Assembly: GCA_012845835.1 (NCBI GenBank)
Contig: JABAKD010000011.1
Span: forward strand, 11,909,865 to 11,973,864
Direction of reading: 5' to 3'
DNA length: 64,000 nucleotides
From: Undaria pinnatifida
Taxonomy: Eukaryota > Sar > Phaeophyceae > Laminariales > Alariaceae
Shown: positions 1-12,600 of the stretch, in pieces
How positions within the stretch are numbered: the stretch's first letter is position 1
Layout of the letters: each line of letters begins with the position of its first letter
Notes under the pieces: model-generated
The model's database searches: none
What the model saw: only the letters and a program-made list of their open reading frames with translations
Told to the model about the DNA's origin: nothing
Position numbers and translations under genes: made by a program

Positions 1-207
1 CCCTCACGAGGTGGGTGGCACTATTTTCCACCCATACTGCTCCTGCGAGCACACAGCAATCTCCAGCCTGGGCGGCGCCAGGCAACGCAGACACGTGTGT
101 TGTTGCTCGAACTGAGTACAGCACAGCAGCACCAACATCAGCAACATCAACAGCAACAACTGCAAGACGTTTTCAGCAGCAGTCGCTTGTCTCCTGGCAC
201 GGTAGAC

Positions 208-614
208 ATGCCTAGCCTCAGCATCAGCGGTGCCTGCAGGCTATTCGACAGGCAGACCTCATGGGACCTTTCTCTCCGAAAGATTCGCTGCTTCTGGGTG
301 TTGTTTGGAGTGCACCTGCTCCTGGCTCGTACGTGTAGCAGTTATGCTGCATCTTCTGGGAGTGCCGCGTCGTCATCAGGGAGCGGAGTATTTCCCGTGT
401 ACGTGCGAGCTGGTGATGGTGTTGGTCACGCTGATGGAGGCGATAGCGGTGATGGTCATGGGTTTAGCGGTCGTGAGACAGGATGCAGCGGGTGTCGAGG
501 GCTAGCGAGCTCTTATTCTGGTGGTGGTAGTGGTGGTGATGCGGGCGTTGCTGGTGCTGGTGGTGGTGCTACGTGCGGCTCGTCTGAGGAGGATGCCTGC
601 CCAGATATTCGCAG
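208..614 (+). CDS. exon 1: signal peptide and Gly/Ser-rich N-terminus
   Basis: Starting at the ATG at 208, a basic stretch (LSLRKIRC) precedes a hydrophobic core ([13 protein letters not shown], residues 28-40) and small residues SSYAASS, consistent with a secretory signal with a long n-region. The rest is Gly/Ser-rich and ends ACPDIR. The donor is CAG|GTGCCT at 615, leaving phase 2. An in-frame ATG at 97 would add a Gln-rich lead of 37 residues, so the start is unsettled, and the gene could begin before the window. No promoter was recognised. Confidence 0.6.
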
Positions 615-3600
615 GTGCCTCGTGCGTGTGTGGCGCGTGACGTGTACTTGTATGCTTCGTTGTATACTTTAAAGTATTTCATTAGGGTTGGGGGTTGGCT
701 GACTAATAGTCGCCGACTAGTTAATATTTGGGTAGGCTAGGTATTAGTATTACAGTTGATGGCCGGTCGCCCCGGTGGCGTATCAGGTTATCCTCGAGCT
801 TGGATAGGTCAGTTTAGTGAGTTCGAGCCCCGCCGAGTGCATACTCGTATAAAGTCGTTAGGACTTTTTCTTGTCCACAAATTGACTTGCGGAAAGCGCG
901 AGAACGTGAGTTAGCCACACTCGATGAAATATCGACGAGCAGTGGGATTGCAAACCTATGCCCGATAAAAATTGAAGGCGAGAACCGGGGGGAAGAAGGG
1001 ACGGCACCCGTGACCACGGCTTGTCCAGAAGCTGGAAAGTAAAAGTGCGAGAAAAAAAAAAAGATCAAGAAAAAAGTACAGGTGGCAGGTGGGTGGCAGG
1101 TGGTTGCGGGCGGTAGTTTGCGTTTGCGAAGTTTTGCGTTTTCGTTTCGCATGTTGGTGTTGGGGCTCGAAAGGCAGGAAGACTCGAACCAGCTGGTTGG
1201 TTTGCTGCCCTACCCAACTACCAGGCGTCAAGGTTCAGGCATTCACGAGTGATCGATTATGTTGCTGCCCGTCTGTTGTACGAGTAGTGCCAAGCCATGA
1301 GTATGCTGCCGACCAACGTTTGAAAGGAGAGCACATTATTTAGTCGTAAGGGCCCCACAGTTTGGGGTTTTTGCGAGTCGCGCAATGGTTGATGAGAGAG
1401 GCGAGTCGCGCAATTGTTGGTGAGAGAGGCGAGTCGACGTCCTTGAATAATAACAAAAGCAACACGTGGGAACTCGCCCGCCGCAACGCCCTCTACTACT
1501 GCTGCAGTAGTCTTAGATCATCGGGCGTTGTTTAAAACTCGAACCTACCCCCCCACCCATCCCAATGCCGTCCTTAGCGCTCTACAAGCGATACCGGAAG
1601 ATCTACCTGCCGGACAGCAGTTACCGGAGCTGAGACTGCTTCCGGGCTTGTACACAGGGGATGGGAATGTGTTCATAGGGGGTCCTGGAGACCTAGATTA
1701 CCCTTCCACAGCAAGGTGAGCCCGTCAACTCCTCCTCTGCGGCTGTACTTGTTGTTGTTGTTGTTGATGTTCTCACATGAACTCGCATAATCAATTCCGT
1801 GGTCACAGGACAGGCTCCAGTCACTCCGGAGCTGGGGAATACCCCAGGGAAGAAGCACAAACAAAGCAAAGGTGGTACACGCATACTTCGAAGTATATCA
1901 CAGCTGACGCCATTTATGCCTCCACCAGAAACATTTCAAAAGTATGCCGCTTGCCACCCAAGAAAGACTACCACGTATTTATTACACGTAGTACCTATCA
2001 CTACGCATACGCATGACAGCCGCAAGTCAATTGGAAAAAAGAAACAAATACGAGATAAGAAGATAAAGGAAAGGAAAGGAAATAAAATAAAAAAGAAAGC
2101 GAAAAACGAAAAAGATGAGGAAAGAAAAGAAAAGAAAGAAAAGCAACAAAAAGACAAGACAAGAAGAGGAAGCAAGGAAAGGAAAAGAGAAAAAATATCA
2201 TACTAGCAGACCCTAGGAACTGGCTAAAGATGGCATTGGGCTCATGGAGGGTATCAAGTGCATCATCAATGGCACTGGGGAGAGAACGCAACAAGGCGAA
2301 GAAGTCAGGGCGGTCTTACGCTATCTTGTGACGGTCATTAGAAGGCCCACATGTTTCAAGACGATGATGGCCAGACCCACACTTCAGTCTCTTGGGCAGG
2401 ACGCCCTCCCTCCCCCCTCCCCCCTCTTCCCCTCCCTCCTCCCCCCGGCCGCTTAGAGACGCCGACGGTGGATGGCGCTGCCGCATCCTTTGCGCGTCGC
2501 TCTGCAGCTTTGCGTCTCTCCGTCTCATGCCATTTCCGCATGAACAACTCGGCTCCCTCCTCTACTCGTCGAAACCATCTGCCGGCTTTCTGAGCAGCGT
2601 TTCGGCACCCTTCGAATTTCATTCCAAAGACCGACATATCCTCCTTCAGATGAGCCAGCCAGTCCTTTTCTTGCCCCCCTGAGTAGCCCTTACCCCCAAC
2701 AAGCTCCCCAAACATCACCCTCTGTGGCAGACACTCCTCCCCCATACGTGCTACGAATCGCGCAAACAATATCCTCCGCTTGCGCACTATCTCCTCTATG
2801 CTCTCGGAACCTGTCTTGGCAAGCGCGTCGGCGTACGATAGGGTGTGGTCGTCGCGCTTCCGTTTCCGCCATCCGAGGCATCGGAGGAGCATGGAGTGGT
2901 GAACCCGTCGTAGCCTGTCATAGTCAGGCTTGTTCGGGCTCCACGTCATGCAACCGTAAAGTAGTGTCTCGACCACCTCGGCTTTCAGCAGCCGCACCTT
3001 CAACCGTAAGCGCACACCCGGGCGATCATAGATTTCCATCTTGTACCGCTGGAAGCACGCCCAGGCCCTCTGAAGATGCCGCGTTACTTCAATGCTAAGG
3101 TCTCTGTTTGCGGTGGTAGCCCCGCCCAAGTACACAAAGTCGATTTTTGTTTGTATACCGGGCCGGCTGCATTGATAGTGAACGACACCTTCCCTCCGCC
3201 TTTGGTTTGCAGGCACATGATATCTGTTTTCGCGTCGGAGACCGTAAGCCCGAACTCCAAGCACGTAGTCACGATCACCGCCATCATCCTCTCCAGCCCT
3301 TCTGATGATCGCGATACGATGCCCGCATCGTCAGCGTACAGCATACCCCACAATCTCTGCAATTCCTCCTCCTCCTTCCCCCTCCGCCCGTCGGCTTTGC
3401 CTGTGCGTGAAGTGCCCCTCTTCTCGCCTTTGTCCTTCTTTAGTTGGATCTGCATCATGTTGTCTGTGATGGCTGCATCATCGAGGAGGCGTTTCTTGGC
3501 CACACGCAGTACCGCCGTGAAAAACATGTTGAACAGCAGTGACGCGAGCATGCATCCTTGCCTGAGACCTTGCCCCACGTCGAACTTATCCGAACACTCT

Positions 3601-6600
3601 CCATCATCCAACCGCACGCATGCTTGCATTCCGTCGTGGAATTCGCGGATGGCGGCGAGCATTCTCGGTGGCACGCCAAAACGAGAAAGGACATCCCACA
3701 GAAGGGTTCGGTCGACGGAATCATGTGCTTTGGTAAGGTCGATGAAGCACAAGTACAAGGGGGTGTCCTTCTTCCGCGCCAGCTCCTGCAGTTGTCGTAC
3801 TGCGAACATCATGTCAACCGTCGAGCGTTGAGGTCTGAACCCACACTGTTCCTCCGGCAGAATGTTCTCGCGTTCGCAATAGTCACTCAGGCGACCCGCG
3901 ATGACTTTGAGGAGTACTTTGCCGGCGTGAACCACGAGGGAGATGCCACGATATTTGCCACACTCAATCCGATCTTTCTTCTTGTGAATCACCTTAATCG
4001 TTGCATCTTTCCGTTGTTGCGGCACGCCACCTCCCCTACACACAGCTATGCCTTGCCAGGTATACGGTGTGTATCAACTGCCAGGCGTCTATTAATAGTA
4101 TACCTGGTACCTGGCATACATTACGGCCATAGAATATCATATCCATCCGCTGGTTCCCGGGCTCAATATATGTCGTGAATTTTCCCAACAATCCCCGAAC
4201 CCCCTGCCTTTCAACAGTAATTTCAGTTATTATTTCACATTTCTTCAGCCATCCCCTCCCCTACTAAATCCAAATCGCTAAGCCATCTTGCCCTGCCGCC
4301 AATCACTCATCTATTCGATACGTTACATGGCTTATAAAACTTGACTCTATGCTTCCAACCAGCATTGTTGAAATCCTGTCCCCTATCGCTCACGAATTCG
4401 GTACTTCGTATGGCTTCTTTTATGGGGCTCTGTCGCGCCAACCATGATCGGTGTGGTCGGAAAAATCATGCCTGTTACATGCCGCAACGTGTCGCCCGCC
4501 CATTTTTTTTTCTCTACTCCTGTCACGACGGCAACCGCTAGCTGTCGTATATGGCTGTCCAGCTACCTCTCTCTCCACTTTTCGCGACCTAGATCAGGGG
4601 CTATATTCCTATATTTTCCTCTGCTGCGGCGGTCCACGACGACAGCCGCTGGTTCTTGTAGCTGTCCAGCTCTATCTCTCTTTCCATGTTTCGCGACCAA
4701 ACTCAGTGGCTATACGGGGCCCGATCGTTTGTGTGTGATTGTCGTCCTGGTTTTGTAGCGACGCAGTAGCAGCGGCAGTGCGGAGCTCGAGCGCACGCGT
4801 TGGTTTGGGCGAGGAAGAGCGTGCATGACCGTGGGCGCTTGGTCGCTTTTCATGGTTTCATTCCGGCATAGACTGCAACTGCAGTTTTTAAGGCTTTAAT
4901 CACACGTCACAGCAGTTTACAACTTTCACGTTTGCAGCTGAGATGCGGCGAGGCCGAGATCGACACATAATACGAGTTCGTATATGCGAGTATCCGTCAT
5001 ATTTTCAAAGAGCACAAGGCCGGCCAGGGCGGTGGGGAGCATTCATTGATTCGGACGAAGTTATGCATGACCATAGGCCCGTGGTTTCTTTTCATGCTTC
5101 ATACCGGCATATATGTATTGAATTTAATATTTTTCAATCGTACGCCACGGCAGCCGGTCACAATTTTCAGGCATTTTCATGTTTTGGAGACGTGGCGAGG
5201 CCAAGATCGAGAGATTATATCCGTCATATTTGCAAACAGCATAGGGCCGTGCGGGGCGTCGGGGAGCGAGCCCCACCCCGCGCCTCGCCCAGCTGAAAAA
5301 CCTGCGTGTGCGTGCCAGCTGGCAACACCGCAGGTGCATGCCCAGGAAAAAGCCTTTTTGATATTTGGACTACTGGTTATGTTTTTGATTTTTTATTTTG
5401 TATTTATATATTGTTCTGGGTAGATTTGCACGAAGCCAACAGGAAGGGCGGATTCCGAAGTAGATCAGAATGATGATGCGTCGTTGGTGCCGTTACGCAG
5501 TCTATGTGATATCGTACATACGAATATACGCCACATTTGCAAACAGCACAGAGCCGGGCTGGGCGGCGGGGTGGAGTGGGGTGCGGCGCAGCCAGCCCCA
5601 CCCCTCGCCCCGGCCAGCCGTCAAGCCCTCGTGTGCGTGCCTACGATGGTCTCGCCGACTCCGTACATTCACTGACTGACGGGATAGATGGAGATTCATA
5701 CGAAGGCGAGTGACGTATTCTGTAGTCTATGCCAATTGCAGAAGGAAGAGGTCGACGGAAGTAGCCCCACCCCTTGTCCCGGCCAGCCGTCAAGCCCTCG
5801 TGTGCGTGCCTACGATGGTGTCGCCGACTCCGTATTCACTGACGGGATAGACGCAAATTCATACGAAGGCAAGTGACGTACTCTGTAGTCTATGCCAACT
5901 GCAGCAGGAAGGGGTCGACGGAATGTGATTTCTCAGCAGTAGCGGCAGCGGCGGAGAAACGTCACTGGGACCCGCACGCGCGCAGAGCAACCCCGCTGGA
6001 CGCTGGCCATAAGCAATACATTAAGGCCACGGAGGATGTTATTCGTCCCCTGGTACCCGGGCTGAATATTTCAACCTCAATTTTTGAGAAGATCATCACG
6101 GTTTCGAAAGACTTGTCACTTTCCACGAATCAGTGGCCACGATGTTACTGATTTTTAATGGAGGCAGCACATAAACCGTACCCAAGCCGTGAGGATCGCA
6201 GGCTGGCTTGCTGGGGTCATCAGCACGACGTGCTTGAGCGGCAACTTGGCGGCCCCACACGTTAAGAGGGTTACCGATGTCCTCAATCATGACGTCTGTG
6301 AAAAAATGGGGGCTCTTGACTTCCTGTGTGTCGAGAGCTCCGTGACGGCTATTTTTTTATCCGACCAACACCGACGCAGGTCCCACACAAGCTCCATCCT
6401 GAGGCCTTTTCCTAGTGCGTGCTTCACAGGACGTTCGAGAGACCGAAGGCTAGAGGATGGCCACGGGGCTGTGGTTGGAAAGATACGAGCATAGCGCCCA
6501 GTCCGAAAGGACCGCAAAAACGCTGACGCTGGACCCAAGAAAACAGAGTTTACGCCTGTTAGCATACGACGCGCAGGCCTAGGTCTGGTGCAACTACTCG

Positions 6601-9600
6601 CTGTATATCAAACAGTACACAAATGGCACCGCAAACCCCTGCCACCTGCGAGGCTCATTGCAGTACGTTTCGCTTGGTGTATAGCCTTACACGTGTCTGC
6701 GGTGGAACTGGCGCGCGTTGCGCTGTACCGCTGTAGAAATTGCGCTAATTTTGGGGCGTTGTTACGGATAAGAAAAGCTTGGCTTAAGGCAGCCACGCCA
6801 AAAGATCTACCACAATTGCTGTTTTTAGGCGCTGCAGTTCGTTGTGGATTCTAAATGTTGAAAAAAAAACTTCCCCGGTTCCTGCTGTATGTTTTTTTTC
6901 TTCTTTTTCACACTTCTACTTTCCAGCTTCTGAACAAGCCATGGTCACAGGTGTCATCCCTTCTCCCCCCCGGTTCTCGCCTTCAATTTTTGTCGCGCAT
7001 AGGGTTCAGCAATCTCACTGCTTGTCGAATTTTCGTCGAGTGTTGCTAACTCACGCTCCCGCGCTTTCCTCAAGTCAATTTGTGCACAAGAAAAAAACCC
7101 CACGAATTTATACGAGTCTGCACTCTGGGGGGCTCGAACTCACGAAACTGACCTATTCCAGGCTCGAGGATAACCTAATACGCCACCGGGGCGACCGGCG
7201 ATAACTGAGGTCGAGGCACACCTGTCAAAACACGTTTACGGTCGTTCGAATCGATGGGGTGTTATCAATGGTTTGAAATCCGCGGACCTAGTAATACCCA
7301 AAAATTGTAGATTTTGAACACGTTCACACGTCACATGACATTTTTGCACTCTTTTTAACACAGATAGTATGCCTTTGGTCGAGTATACAGGATGGCATTG
7401 TACTCAAAACGACATGAAAACAACTGCTCGTTACCGTGTTTGGGCGCTGCTGTTTCTTCTGGCTTCAAAACATGCCCAAAATAACTCCGACAATATTGAA
7501 AGCGAGCTGATGCCGACATTTTTATGCTAAAGATAGGGCTGCCGGTGTCCTCAGTCATGACGTCTGTGAACAAAGACGGAACTAGCGCGCGAGGCATCGT
7601 ATCGGGGTAGTTGTTGTGTTTTTTGGGTAATTCATTGTTAATTGCCAACACGAGCGGACTTACCCCCTTTAGCAGCGTAGTGCCGACGTGCGGACAAAAC
7701 ACTTGGATTTAGACTAGGATTAATTTAGGGGCTTGCAACCGGCACGCCAAGACGTATACCACATTAACTGTTTTCGGCCGCTGCTGTTCGAACTGGATTC
7801 GAAACATACGAAAATGTCCCCTGTACGAAAGATAGCTGATGTGGAGACCTATCTATCAATCTATCTATCAAACTCATCTAGGGTCGCACGCTTCAACGGG
7901 GCGACTCGAGTAGTATATACCCCAATTGGTCAGGTTTTTACACACGAACATGGAGTTTTGTATTACTACTATTAAAAAAAAAAGCAACAACGCGGTCTTT
8001 TATCGTTTTTGGGTGCTGCTGTTCCTTCTGGTTTCGGAACAAAACTATATATCTGCAGTGTAGCATGAAAGATAGCTCATGTCGACACGCATCTATCACA
8101 CTCATTGAGGGCCGTTTATTTCAATGGGGTAACTTTAGAACCGCCAAACTTGATCGCTCCCCTCTATTTTACAATAACTTTTAAACGTGTAAGCGATTTC
8201 TAGAATGCGTCCGATAAAGAACAGCATATAGGCCACAACTACGAATAGACCGGTCGAAAAAAAGACGCCCTTCGTATGCAATACCGGGTGAATTTCCTGT
8301 GGGACCCCCTTAATAGTAGGCTAGCACAGACTCTGGAAGACACGAGTGCCCAAAATTCTCTATCGCCACAAGGCTGGAAACGAAACGTTAGTTCGTCAGC
8401 CTGCCAACACATATATCTTCTGTATGAGTGTGATGCTGTTGTTGAGATTGGACGTTCGTTCTGCCAGCGGGCATGACCAAACAGCGTAGGCTCTTTTGAA
8501 GAGAGGGGTATACACACAGTGAAGGCGATGTTGCCTGTGTATGCTGTGCATATCCTCACGGGCTCAGGCTACCTCGAGGTAGTCGATGCCACTTTGGACG
8601 GAAATGTAAGGGCCGTCGGGGGTCATAGTATGAGTATCTAAACGCTCCTTGCATTTCCGTCCGTCTAGAGTGGTACTGTGTAAGCACACGGAGATATCTC
8701 CGACCCACCCACCTCGCGTACATGTACCATCACGCCCCAAGTGTGCAAGTGGTCAAGAGTAGTGTTGTGGAAGCTGTTGCCAGCAACATCAGCGCAAGTT
8801 TTTTGAAGTCAAAACGTTTGCTATTTGTGCCTGCTGCTTTTCAGGTGCTTGCGCGATCTTGATTCCACTGCGTTGCAAGCGCCAGACATTCACGTATTAA
8901 ACTCTCGGTGTAAACCGTCCGTGTTTCATGTTTGAGTAGTACATCAATGTGTACATTGTTTCTGCTTGGTGTCTGTCCCTGATTGTCAGTAACGTTGGCC
9001 TCGTTGGATGGAACTCCAAGAATGCTACCGGGGTGCCGGTGACAACGGACGGGACAGCAGCCGTGACGGCGGCGGCGGCTGTGCTCTCCTGCGAAGGGCG
9101 ACTGTCTCGAAATTCCTCCACTACGCCGACACGCGGGGTCTGGTTACGCGAGGGACAGATCACCCGCTTAGCCAACCTCGCCCTCACAGGTGTGAACTTC
9201 ATTCCACGACCGCGTTTAGGCATGGGAGATAGACAGACAGGCATACAGGAGTAATGTATGTGACGGCAAGTCCATACCCTCTGCGGTACGGGAATAAGCC
9301 GTAGTTTGCAGGGAGAGCAGGGGGGGGGGGTGTTGTCATCGTTAGTCCTACGTCGTAAGGTCGTTAGAGTTGGACCGATGCCCCGGAGACACTGCGTTCC
9401 TTCGTTCCCTTATCCTTGTCCGCTGCTTGAAGTATGAAATGCAGGGGCACAAGTACGGCTTGCTGAATAAGCAGACGCGCATACAGGAATACGATGCAAG
9501 GGTGGCGTATGTGGCGGGAACTATGGGGTGCTCGCGGTGTAAGGACGGCTTTCGTGGTTGGAAGAAGAGAAAAAACGAAAATTGAAGTGATAGATGGGTT

Positions 9601-12600
9601 GAGGGGAGGGGGACAAGGTTCTCTTGTCATGGATTGTCCTCTCATCTCTTCTCCGACAACTTATCGCTGTTGGTATGTCTGTCCTCTCCTTTCCCCCCAA
9701 AACTCCCCAACCGCTTGTATGGAACAACGATAACGCCTAGTGTCAGTCGAAATTCGTCCGATACCTCTGCTTCATCTACGAACTTTGCGCGCGCTGTCAT
9801 CTGTTTACCCTCCCTCCCTCAGGATGCCCTGCTGGAGGAGTAGGCGTCGACATGTGGTCCGGGGATGATGATTTGTCGTCCCCTGCCACTTTGAGTTTCG
9901 TGACGATCGATGGAAACGGCGGAGATAGCTGTGAAAAGGGAGGGGGGCTCTACGCTACGACGGTACCAGAGAGTGGGGTTTCCATGCGCAAGAAGGGGGC
10001 GGATGGTATTGGGGAGAGGGGTGATGGCAGCGACCCTCTCCTGCTAACGGTGTCGGGGTGCGTCATCGCCAACAACACGGCGCAGCAGGGTGGCGGTATC
10101 GCGGTCGACCCTTCTTCAACCAGTCTTTCGCCGTGGTCATTGTCGCCGCCAGCGTCCCCGGATGAAAGAACGCCTCCACATATTTCAGGGGTGGAGGGGG
10201 GGCTAAAAGTGCAACCAAGCGGTGACGACGGTCGCGAAACCGGCAGACGCGATATTGTAAAGGCTTTGGAGTCAATTCCGCGAAAGGGTGGGATACCTTA
10301 CGTTTCGCGCCCAGTTCTAATGGCGGGGAGTTTGAGTGAAGGAGGCGTTTCCGGCGTCGTGATCAACGGGCCGACGGTGGTGTCAGGCAACAGAGCAACG
10401 TCTGGGGGGGGCGTGTGGGCGTCGGGGATGGCAGTTTCGGCGGTCGGTGGAGGGGTTGTGGTTCGGGGTAATGTTGCGGGAGGCATGGCCGACGGGTGCG
10501 CGGACGAGGTGAGCGAGATCGAGATCGAGATTGACTGTTTACCGTAGTCGCGTTCTGATCCAACTCGTGGTGATCTATGATCGGGCGATGAAATATCGAA
10601 TCGGCTGCTTCCCGCAATCACGTCATAGTCCGACTCGTGATGATCTATGACGTTCATGGTCTTTTTCCATGTTCGTAGCTGAGCAAGCAGTTGGAGCCAC
10701 AATTATATCGACGTTGGCTTCGAGCTCCGGTTGGTCATCCACTAGATGGTGGAGGTGGTCACGATGCTTTTCTTGGCGTGCGGGTTCTCTCCCGCAATCA
10801 CGCTCTCGACGGGTTGTATGAGCAGAAGAAATGCAGTCGGGCCTTGGACGTTACCTGCGCCTCCCGGTCCGCTGGACGTCAGTGGCCATGAATGGCCGCA
10901 TTTGATCACGTCTCTTCTTTAAACTTTACATCTACAATGCTTATACTACGTTCAAGTAGTTTCCCCCCCCAAACGTGGGTGTGTTTCTGAAGGAGTTAAC
11001 CTCGCCGTAGTATGCCTGTGGGCGCGTGCGGTTCAAGCCGGTGGCTTGAGGTCGTACTGATATATGTTACTGGCTATCTTTTTTTTATTCAGGGTTTTCT
11101 ACAGCTAGACTTCGATTGGACCTCGCCGAGATCCGCCCGCGGTTCCGTACCCTCCGCGCGCCACCTTCACCCTGCCGTTTTTTTTTTTGACGTGTTACGA
11201 GTGAGTGGAGGTTTTCTAATTTTGACCTCGCCAAGATATTGGGTCCCGTTTCGAGGTGCCTGAAGCTTCCGCCGACAACTACGAGTAATGCACACAAGTT
11301 GCCTGCATGCACGAATATGTTGCTACCTTGGGGTGGAGTACGTAGACACGTAGACTAGCTACCATTACTATTATTGATGAGTCTTTGTCGTTGTGGTTCG
11401 CTCTGGCACCATACATGTTAGTCGTATACATTCAAAGGATGATACACCTGTAAAAACGAGCGGCCGGTGTATCACGCAGCTTGCAAAGGTGAGCATCGAA
11501 CCAAAATTTGTCGAACTCACAGCTGACGTATTTAGCGCAATGTTACGAAATGTTCTGCTGCCCAAGGTCCCAGCCGTAATTAGACCGTCTTACCTTTTAC
11601 GGCGCACGTTTCACCCTACCGATTTTGACCTGTACCATTCCTTGTACTATTTACGGTGCACGGTTTTCGTTGTTGTGTTCGCTGTTCCAGAAACGCTGCG
11701 GTGGCCGCGGTGGCGGGGTTTCCCTGGATGGAGGCGTTCTGCACCTCCAAGGCGTTTCTTTCGAGCGGAACAGGGCTGAGGCTCACCAGGTACCTGTACT
11801 AGCAGCATGCCTATTCTTCTGGCTGACGACTCCGTGTTCTGGCAGCCCCCGCGCGCATGAAGATCGAGCTAGTTAGTGCCCTCCCCCCGAAGCGCTGCCC
11901 CCGCCCCGCTACGTAGCTCTCACTCTACTACACTACAGGAGCGGCGCCCGCACGCATAAACTGGGGGTATTCATGATTTTTTTATGTTGTAATTATCTGG
12001 GATTTTTCAAGGGTCACATCTCGCAGGTCGTGTAGGTTTCGGTTCGGCCTGACCCGACCCGCCTCGTGAGTTTTGGAAAAAGATCCGACCCGACCCGTGC
12101 ATATTTGTAGCACCTCCTGGTCCGACCGGACTCGACCCGCGATATTTTTGAAGTCTTCCGGGCCCCACCCGCGGGTCGGTCGGACATGCTCCGTGAAATA
12201 CCCTGGTAATGATGAATTGACGAATTGATTGTTTTGGCCGTGGATGCGTTAATCAATTAATTGTTTTGTTCGGGGAGTTATTGATTGTCTATCGATCAAT
12301 TAGCATCAACTAGTTCATTCTTTTCGGAGTTAGAGGGGTCGATGTCGCGGCGAGTAGCACAAAACTTGGAAAACCAAGTGTGGAACAGCTGGAAGGAGTA
12401 AACGCGAGCGAGCTGATCGACGTTATGGAGTTGATCATCGGATGTCCTCGAGCGGAGTATTTCGAAGGGCCAGTGCGTTTGTTTATTGGAAAAGGGACTC
12501 TAAAGTTCAATAGTATCTAGTTGATTCGTAGTCACCATTGTCACTACGCCTGAGTACACTTAGTACCCCGTTCCAGAGGCAACATGCGGGGAAATCCGGT

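Larger units (their letters stand above)
1716..8989 (+). other. intron 2 (7.27 kb), packed with repeats
   Basis: This intron is bounded by GTGAGC and TTGTCAG. In order it holds: a purine-rich tract (2033-2202); an antisense LINE reverse-transcriptase pseudogene (2356-4074); a tandem duplication of about 115 bp (4525-4735); sequence repeated with drift at 4.98-5.3 and 5.5-5.6 kb (CATATTTGCAAACAGCA); a duplication of about 168 bp (5590-5924); a SINE (6885-7199); four diverged short units around GGGCGCTGCTGTT (about 6800, 7425, 7750 and 8000); and a foldback hairpin (8589-8673). I see no host exon that fits the reading phase. Confidence 0.75.

Noticed and set aside
97-207. Alternative upstream start giving a Gln-rich leader
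   Set aside because: Not excluded, but the ATG at 208 places the hydrophobic core nearer the N-terminus, as expected for a secreted receptor; I list 208 as preferred only.
1799-2206. 135-codon Lys/Glu-rich frame
   Set aside because: It is the translation of a purine-only tract within an intron; no splice context or family resemblance.
8568-8607. Exon-like segment after CTCACGGGCTCAG, frame [12 protein letters not shown], followed by GTAAGG
   Set aside because: Both splice sites look good, but its phase is incompatible with exon 2, while the exon 2 to exon 3 join without it is in phase and gives a natural beta-helix sequence. It also overlaps a hairpin arm.
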